Positions 59,825 through 64,000 of a stretch of DNA of 64,000 nucleotides are shown here, in pieces. This DNA comes from Paraburkholderia azotifigens (lineage in GTDB: Bacteria; Pseudomonadota; Gammaproteobacteria; Burkholderiales; Burkholderiaceae), in the NCBI RefSeq assembly GCF_007995085.1, contig NZ_VOQS01000003.1:1364001-1428000 (forward strand), given 5' to 3'. The notes beneath the pieces were generated by a model. The model ran no database searches, was not told the DNA's origin, and saw only the letters and a program-made list of their open reading frames with translations. Made by a program: the position numbers and the translations under genes. Within the stretch, counting starts at the first letter, position 1. Each line of letters begins with the position of its first letter.

Positions 59825-61045
59825 ATGGCCGACTCCGCAGAATCCACGATTGCCCGTCCGGCGCGCGCCCGTTCGCAGAAGCCGCGCGCATCGACCGTCT
59901 CACCCGAAACCGAAAACAAGCTGGCCCGCGCCGCGCGCTCGGCACAACGCCTCGCGCAACTGAGCGACGCCGCGCGCGACGTCAGCACCCTCGACCTCTT
60001 CCCCGACGACACCGCGCGCGCCGAGCAGCAGGCGCTCAACATCGATGTGCGACAAGGCACGCTGCAGGGCTTCGAACTGCCCGATGTCGTGCTGGCGGCT
60101 GTCGGGGCGCCGGATGGCGTCGGTTTTGCGGCGGGTTCGGCGGAAGGCAAGGCGGGTGCGCGTGCGGCGCGGGGCGCGGCAGCGTCGAAAGATCAGTCGG
60201 CGGCTGCTGATCCGCACAACAGGCAGATGGTGATCGATACCGGCGCGGACGGCGGCGAAGGGCCGGCGCCCGTTTCCGTCGACAGCGATACCGCCGCGAA
60301 ACCGGATGCGCCGGCACAGGCTGCGTCGCTGGCGGCCGTGAGCGTCGCGCGCAGCGTCGCGGCGCTGCGTCAGGTGCCGCCCCCGAACGATTCCGCGGAT
60401 GCCCGAAACGCGAAGTCTCCGGCAGAGGACAGCGCACAGCAGCGTCCCGCAGCGCCCGCTTTTGACCAATCCGCGACGTCGGCAGATGAGGCCGACGCGC
60501 CGGGTGCGCCTTCCGATGCGTCCACGCCTGGCGTCAGCACGACCGCGTCAGTCGCGCAACCCGCGCGTGCTGCTGGCCACTTCGCGCCGCCGCAGACACA
60601 CGTGCAGCGTGCGACGCCCGAGCTGGATCACGCCCGCGCGACCGCGTTCGCCGACACCGTCGATGCGCTCTACGGGGTGATCGCCGATCAGCGCCGCGCC
60701 GCTGCTGACCACACGCGGCGCATGAAATGGATGCTGACGATCGTCGTGTGCGCGTTGCTGATGTCGATCGCGATCGGCATCACGCAGACGATCTTGCTGT
60801 TTCGCCTCGCGCGTCAGTCGACCGCGCACGAACAGCGCATCGAGCAGATGCTGCTGAATCAGCAAGCCACGCTGGCGACATTGCTCGACACCGATTCGTC
60901 GACGACGAGCCTTCCCGTCAGCGCTCAGCCTCCCGCGCCCGTGGCGCCTGCACCCGTGCCGGCAGCGCCGGCTGCCAGGCCCGCGGAAGCGCACACCAGC
61001 CGCGCGCACCACGTTCAACAGCGTAAGTCAGCGCACACTCACTAA
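59825..61045 (+). CDS. Single-pass membrane protein with a long disordered N-terminal region
   Basis: A 406-residue protein. Residues 1-270 are rich in Ala, Pro, Asp, Ser and Gln and look disordered; a short segment (ALNIDVRQGTLQGFELPDVV) may be structured. A short amphipathic part (ATAFADTVDALYGVIADQRRA) precedes one membrane helix near 300-325 (WMLTIVVCALLMSIAIGITQ), followed by a coiled-coil (LARQSTAHEQRIEQMLLNQQ) and a Pro/Ala-rich basic tail. ATG at 59825. Function not recognised; it could be a scaffold or cell-pole protein. Confidence 0.75.
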   Translation: MADSAESTIARPARARSQKPRASTVSPETENKLARAARSAQRLAQLSDAARDVSTLDLFPDDTARAEQQALNIDVRQGTLQGFELPDVVLAAVGAPDGVGFAAGSAEGKAGARAARGAAASKDQSAAADPHNRQMVIDTGADGGEGPAPVSVDSDTAAKPDAPAQAASLAAVSVARSVAALRQVPPPNDSADARNAKSPAEDSAQQRPAAPAFDQSATSADEADAPGAPSDASTPGVSTTASVAQPARAAGHFAPPQTHVQRATPELDHARATAFADTVDALYGVIADQRRAAADHTRRMKWMLTIVVCALLMSIAIGITQTILLFRLARQSTAHEQRIEQMLLNQQATLATLLDTDSSTTSLPVSAQPPAPVAPAPVPAAPAARPAEAHTSRAHHVQQRKSAHTH

Positions 61046-61304
61046 GTCTCTCGAAGCCAGCTGCTCGTCCGGGCGGCTGGCCTTCCTCACCGCATTTGAG
61101 ATTAAGAAAGCAACTAACCGTCTGTTTTTTGAGGCGCTTGGGACCGGCAAGAGGCGGCCGTTGTATTCACGCATCGAGGTTTTCCAAAACAGGGGCAGGT
61201 CTGGAAGGCACATCCGATCGTGATGCTGCGATGCAATACAGATGAATCCGCCCTGCGGCGAACGACCACATCAAAAAATTGCTGCATTGCACTAGCGAAT
61301 ATCT

Positions 61305-61316
61305 AGGGAAAACCCT
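61305..61316. promoter_or_regulatory. AGGGAAAACCCT site 1
   Basis: A 12-bp sequence with AGGG and CCCT arms, repeated exactly 25 bp downstream, 63 bp upstream of the start codon of the 52-residue gene. Two identical symmetric sites at about 2.4 helical turns suggest a regulator binding site. Confidence 0.5.
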
Positions 61317-61329
61317 ATACTTCTTCTTA

Positions 61330-61341
61330 AGGGAAAACCCT
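61330..61341. promoter_or_regulatory. AGGGAAAACCCT site 2
   Basis: Second exact copy, 26 bp before the start codon and just upstream of the ribosome site, where it could block or aid transcription. Confidence 0.5.
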
Positions 61342-61367
61342 GAATCACCAACCAACCGGGAGTCGCC

Positions 61368-61526
61368 ATGAACTATCTTTTCGCGCTGTTCCAAAAGGTT
61401 AGCGACCTCTTCGCGTCGCCTCACTTGCCTCTGGATTCGGATTATTCGTACGAAGCACGTCATCGCGAAGCGGAGCGTGTTCGCAAGTCCCAAGCAACCT
61501 TGTTCGGCATCCGTCTGACCGACTAA
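61368..61526 (+). CDS. Small protein of 52 residues
   Basis: ATG at 61368 opens a frame of 52 codons starting MNYLFALFQKVSDLFASPHL and ending TLFGIRLTD. Shape (amphipathic N-terminal helix, then a charged helix, YEARHREAERVRKSQAT) recalls the small DUF3563/DUF1127-type proteins of Burkholderia, but the match is weak. CCGGGAG precedes the start by 5-6 bases. Twin AGGGAAAACCCT sites lie upstream and a strong terminator follows, so it is a self-contained transcription unit. Function unknown. Confidence 0.7.
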   Translation: MNYLFALFQKVSDLFASPHLPLDSDYSYEARHREAERVRKSQATLFGIRLTD

Positions 61527-61951
61527 TCGGCTAGACGTCGAAACAAAAAGACGTTGCACTGCGCATCTCGCCGCCATCCAGAAGCGGCGAACTGAAAAGC
61601 CCGGCCTTGCCGGGCTTTGTTTTTTCAGCCGGGAAATCGCGCTTACGTCGTCGCGCGCGTCGTCACAATCTGCCGCTCATTATTTCGCGACCGAAATGAA
61701 TGTAACGGCGGCTTTAACCGAAACGGGCCGTCATGGAAAACCTGCCCGCATGCGGCCTTCTGAAAACGCGGCAGATCCCCGCGGCCACCACCGTCCGACG
61801 ACGACTGTTTGTGAAATGTGCGCTTACAAGTCCTCACGTCTGTGAAAGTTCTGCGCCGCTAAAGTGGGTTTCAAGCGAACGGCGTAAATCTCAAGACCGT
61901 CCTGGTCGAACCAGCCGTCGCTCGCAACGAAACTCGAAAGGGAGAATAGCC
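61527..61951. other. Noncoding 425-bp region with terminator and promoter of the next gene
   Basis: It holds the terminator of the 52-residue gene (61596-61626) and the promoter of the secreted-protein gene at 61952. No gene was recognised. Confidence 0.5.
61596..61626 (+). terminator. Rho-independent terminator
   Basis: AAAGCCCGGC and GCCGGGCTTT pair perfectly around a 3-base loop, followed by GTTTTTTC. It ends the 52-residue gene transcript. Confidence 0.92.
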
Positions 61952-62230
61952 ATGAATGCCTTTAAGAAGACTTCGCGTTCGATCGTCGCCGTGCTGATCG
62001 CGGGTGGTGCTCTGCTCGGCGCCGGCAGCGCCTTCGCGCAGCACGCACCTGACTACGCGCAGCCGCACATGATGCCCGTCGGCGTGCAGGTCAATATCGG
62101 CTGGCACGGCGACCGTTACTGGGATGGTCACCGCTACTGGGCACACGACGAATGGATGCGTCATCACCCGCACGAGCGTGACCCGTACCACGATCATGGC
62201 CACCGTCCGCCGCCGGCGCGCTACTACTGA
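61952..62230 (+). CDS. Small secreted protein rich in His, Tyr and Pro
   Basis: A 92-residue precursor with signal peptide MNAFKKTSRSIVAVLIAGGA cleaved after AFA. The mature part is rich in His, Trp, Tyr and Pro (YWDGHRYWAHDEWMRHHPHE, DPYHDHGHRPPPARYY). AAAGGGAG lies upstream of the ATG. It is similar in style to the protein at 44923-45213 though not in sequence. Metal binding is a reasonable guess. Single gene. Confidence 0.83.
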   Translation: MNAFKKTSRSIVAVLIAGGALLGAGSAFAQHAPDYAQPHMMPVGVQVNIGWHGDRYWDGHRYWAHDEWMRHHPHERDPYHDHGHRPPPARYY

Positions 62231-62396
62231 TACTGATGCGCTGACGGCACGCATCGCGGCGTCTGAACCGACGTCGTGACGATGAATCAGGGCCGGCCGC
62301 TCGCACGAGCGCGCCGGCCTTGTCGCATCCGGCGTCGGAGATACCCTGTGCTGCGCTATGCTTGCCGGTTTCGGCCGACAACACAGCAAGAAACCC

Positions 62397-62685
62397 GATG
62401 TCGTCGACCGCGTGATGAAGTCGTCGCCCCGGCAAGCGCTGGGGCATTGTCGGACCCTTCGACGGCGCGGACATGGGCGGCCTCGACACGTTCGTCGATA
62501 TCGGCAGTCACCTGGTGCCCGCACTTGCGAAGGACGAAGACGTGCTCGATCTGCTGCGCGAACAGGTGCAGGCGGGCCGTGTCGGCGTATGCAGCGGCGC
62601 GGGCTTTTACGATTGGGACGACGAGCAGGCCGCGAAGGTCGAGGCAGGACGCAAGCGCGTGATCCAGTCGAACGGAAAGAGCTGA
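62397..62685 (+). pseudogene. 3-hydroxyacyl-CoA dehydrogenase, C-terminal remnant with frameshift
   Basis: The readable part, IVGPFDGADMGGLDTFVDIG, then LLREQVQAGRVGVCSGAGFYDW, is the C-terminal domain of a FadB/HbdH-type 3-hydroxyacyl-CoA dehydrogenase. Just upstream, DVVDRVMKSS continues the same domain in another frame; one extra C in the run of four at 62437-62440 explains the shift. The N-terminal NAD-binding two-thirds is absent. The only open start (62473) would give 70 residues without cofactor domain, so this is a decayed gene fragment. Confidence 0.75.
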
Positions 62686-62736
62686 GCCAGGAACGCGGCG
62701 CCGCCGCACATCGTGAACCCCAACCAGAGCGACATC

Positions 62737-63351
62737 ATGTCGGACGTTTATTTCTACGATCCCGCCGCAGGCCACGGTCTGCCCCATGACCCGTTCAAGG
62801 CGATCGTGGCGCCGCGCCTGATCGGCTGGGTTTCGACGCGCTCGGCGAGCGGCCAGCTGAATCTTGCGCCATACAGCTTCTTCGGCGCATTTGCCACGTT
62901 TCCGTCGATCATCGGTTTCTCCAGCGAGGGCCGCAAGGACAGCATCCGCAACATCGAAGCGACGCGCGAATTCGTCTGGAATCTCGCGACGCGGCCGCTC
63001 GCCGAGCAAATGAACCGCACGTCCGCGCCTGTCGGACCCGAAGTCGACGAGTTCGCGTTGTCGGGCCTCACGGCCGTCGCGGGGCGCAACGTGACGGTGC
63101 CTCATGTCGGCGAATCGCCGGCTGCGCTCGAGTGCAAGCTGCTGCAAGTCGTGCAGTTGCACGACCTGAACGGCGTGCCGATGGACAACTGGCTCGCGCT
63201 CGGCCAGGTGGTCGGCGTGCATATCCAGAAGGCGTATCTGAAGGACGGCCTGTTCGATACGCACGCCGCTCAGCCGATCATGCGCGCGGGCTATCGGGCC
63301 GACTACGCGCAGATCGGCGACATGTTCCAGATGATTCGTCCGACAGCCTGA
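62737..63351 (+). CDS. Flavin reductase-like, FMN-binding split-barrel protein
   Basis: A 204-residue cytosolic protein. The blocks APRLIGWVSTRSASGQLNLA, APYSFFGAFATFPSIIGFSS and ATREFVWNLATRPLAEQMNR match the flavin_reduct family, which binds FMN and passes electrons from NAD(P)H to flavin or to partner oxygenases. The ATG at 62737 is preferred over a GTG at 62713. No partner oxygenase is adjacent, so its substrate is unknown. Followed by the convergent PHB depolymerase gene, 19 bp away. Confidence 0.87.
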   Translation: MSDVYFYDPAAGHGLPHDPFKAIVAPRLIGWVSTRSASGQLNLAPYSFFGAFATFPSIIGFSSEGRKDSIRNIEATREFVWNLATRPLAEQMNRTSAPVGPEVDEFALSGLTAVAGRNVTVPHVGESPAALECKLLQVVQLHDLNGVPMDNWLALGQVVGVHIQKAYLKDGLFDTHAAQPIMRAGYRADYAQIGDMFQMIRPTA

Positions 63352-63370
63352 CTCTCGCCTGCATCCGGGT

Positions 63371-64000
63371 TCATTCCGTGGCGGCTTCGTCGGATGACAG
63401 ATCGACGTCGGCGGCTTCCGTGGCGGCGGGCGTCGTGCCCGCCGGCGACGCGGCGCTCGACGCCGCCGCAGGCGCGAGCGTCATCGAGCGTTGCACGCCG
63501 CGCGCGCTCACGGGCACGGCGCGCGGCTCGTTGTCGTGAATCACGGCGCGAATGCGCGGGTAGATCTGCTGTTCCCAGCGCTGCCCATTGAACACGCCAT
63601 AGTGCCCGACGCCCGTCTGCACATGATGCGTCTTCAGATACGGCCGAAGCCTGTCGCACAGATCCTGCGCGGCGAGCGTCTGCCCGACGGCGCAAATGTC
63701 GTCGCGCTCGCCCTCCACCGTGAATAGCGCGGTGCGCCTGATCTTCGAAGGCTCGACGCGCCGTCCTCTCACTTCCAGTTCATGCAGCGGCAGCGCATGC
63801 CGCTGAAAGACGGTGTCGACGGTTTCGAGGTAAAAGTCGGCCGTCAGATCCATCGTTGCGAAATACTCTTCATAGAAGACACGAATGGCTTCGGCTTTTT
63901 CCGCGTCACCTTTCGACTGCTCGTGATACATCGTTTCGAACGACTCCAGATGCCGTTCGAGATTCATCGACATGAACGCGTTCAACTGCACGAAACCCGG
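63371..64000 (-). CDS. phaZ: Intracellular polyhydroxyalkanoate (PHB) depolymerase, C-terminal part, cut by window edge
   Basis: The minus-strand frame runs in from the right edge (PGFVQLNAFMSMNLERHLES) and continues 209 codons to a stop at 63371. LDRLRPYLKTHHVQTGVGHYGVFNG-like text (CDRLRPYLKTHHVQTGVGHY, GVFNGQRWEQQIYPRIRAVI) is the C-terminal block of bacterial intracellular PHB depolymerase, including the His of the catalytic triad (HYG). It mobilises stored poly-3-hydroxybutyrate. The last about 45 residues (MTLAPAAASSAASPAG and on) are an Ala/Pro-rich acidic tail not usual in the family. The nucleophile and N-terminus are outside the window. Confidence 0.88.
   Translation of the reverse strand, partial: PGFVQLNAFMSMNLERHLESFETMYHEQSKGDAEKAEAIRVFYEEYFATMDLTADFYLETVDTVFQRHALPLHELEVRGRRVEPSKIRRTALFTVEGERDDICAVGQTLAAQDLCDRLRPYLKTHHVQTGVGHYGVFNGQRWEQQIYPRIRAVIHDNEPRAVPVSARGVQRSMTLAPAAASSAASPAGTTPAATEAADVDLSSDEAATE

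Larger units (their letters stand above)
61046..61367. other. Upstream region of a small gene with twin AGGGAAAACCCT sites
   Basis: This 322-bp region ends at the ATG of a 52-residue gene. It holds two exact copies of AGGGAAAACCCT (61305-61316 and 61330-61341), listed separately. The remainder contains no recognisable gene. Confidence 0.6.

Noticed and set aside
61167..61577. Minus-strand 136-codon frame over the 52-residue gene
   Set aside because: The plus-strand small gene has a ribosome site, twin sites upstream and a terminator; the antisense frame has none.

Overview
The window is GC-rich DNA from a Gram-negative beta-proteobacterium, most likely Paraburkholderia or a close Burkholderiaceae relative. 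The evidence is a Burkholderia-type H-NS protein, a DUF2844/DUF3443 pair, a Burkholderia-type general porin, an intracellular polyhydroxyalkanoate depolymerase, many two-component, chemotaxis and c-di-GMP proteins, and interspersed repeats placed exactly between genes. No rRNA, tRNA, CRISPR array or replication origin was seen. Assignments come from reading the translations; no database search was possible.

Layout. 1-5.5 kb: a minus-strand sugar/sugar-acid locus (periplasmic binding protein, ATPase, permease, two-subunit UxaA-type dehydratase, the last gene cut by the window edge) with a divergent IclR regulator. 5.5-6.4 kb: long-palindrome element A. 6.4-10.6 kb: an H-NS-like hypothetical protein, a Pat-type CoA-binding/GNAT protein and a LysR regulator. 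10.6-11.4 kb: element B, the same repeat in opposite orientation. 11.4-13.0 kb: prfC. 13.2-17.8 kb: a four-gene operon of a formaldehyde-activating-enzyme homologue, an aldo/keto reductase, an aldehyde dehydrogenase and an MFS transporter, closed by a terminator. 18-21.6 kb: H-NS, a serine esterase and small envelope proteins. 21.6-25.1 kb: a sigma-54 activator and a GntP-type permease that looks like its target, with a clear -24/-12 promoter and three upstream palindromes. 25-30.4 kb: DUF3443/DUF2844, small unknowns and a fused CoA-transferase. 31-40.4 kb: signalling genes (GGDEF-EAL protein, porin, BvgS-like hybrid kinase, Aer-like receptor with a sigma-28 promoter). 40.4-47.5 kb: ogt, DedA-rhodanese, cNMP-binding/thioredoxin-reductase-like protein, YcaQ-type glycosylase, LysE exporter. 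47.7-53.4 kb: a large secreted protein, EamA exporter, AraC regulator, aminotransferase. 53.4-55.4 kb: element C, split by an intact IS5-family element with a 4-bp target duplication. 55.4-64 kb: hotdog thioesterase, chemoreceptor, AGE-family isomerase, MgtC-like protein, small secreted and membrane proteins, a 3-hydroxyacyl-CoA dehydrogenase remnant, a flavin-reductase-like protein and a PHB depolymerase cut by the right edge.

Most distinctive features. (1) Three copies of a roughly 0.65-0.85 kb element, each a long imperfect inverted repeat with nested hairpins and two distinguishable arm types, sitting against stop codons. (2) Four 46-bp tandem units that each fold into a hairpin whose outer stem changes by paired substitutions. 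(3) The sigma-54 module at 21.6-25 kb. (4) A formaldehyde-activating-enzyme homologue in an operon unlike the C1 cluster. Apart from the element-C insertion and one pseudogene the region reads as core or stable accessory chromosome rather than a genomic island.
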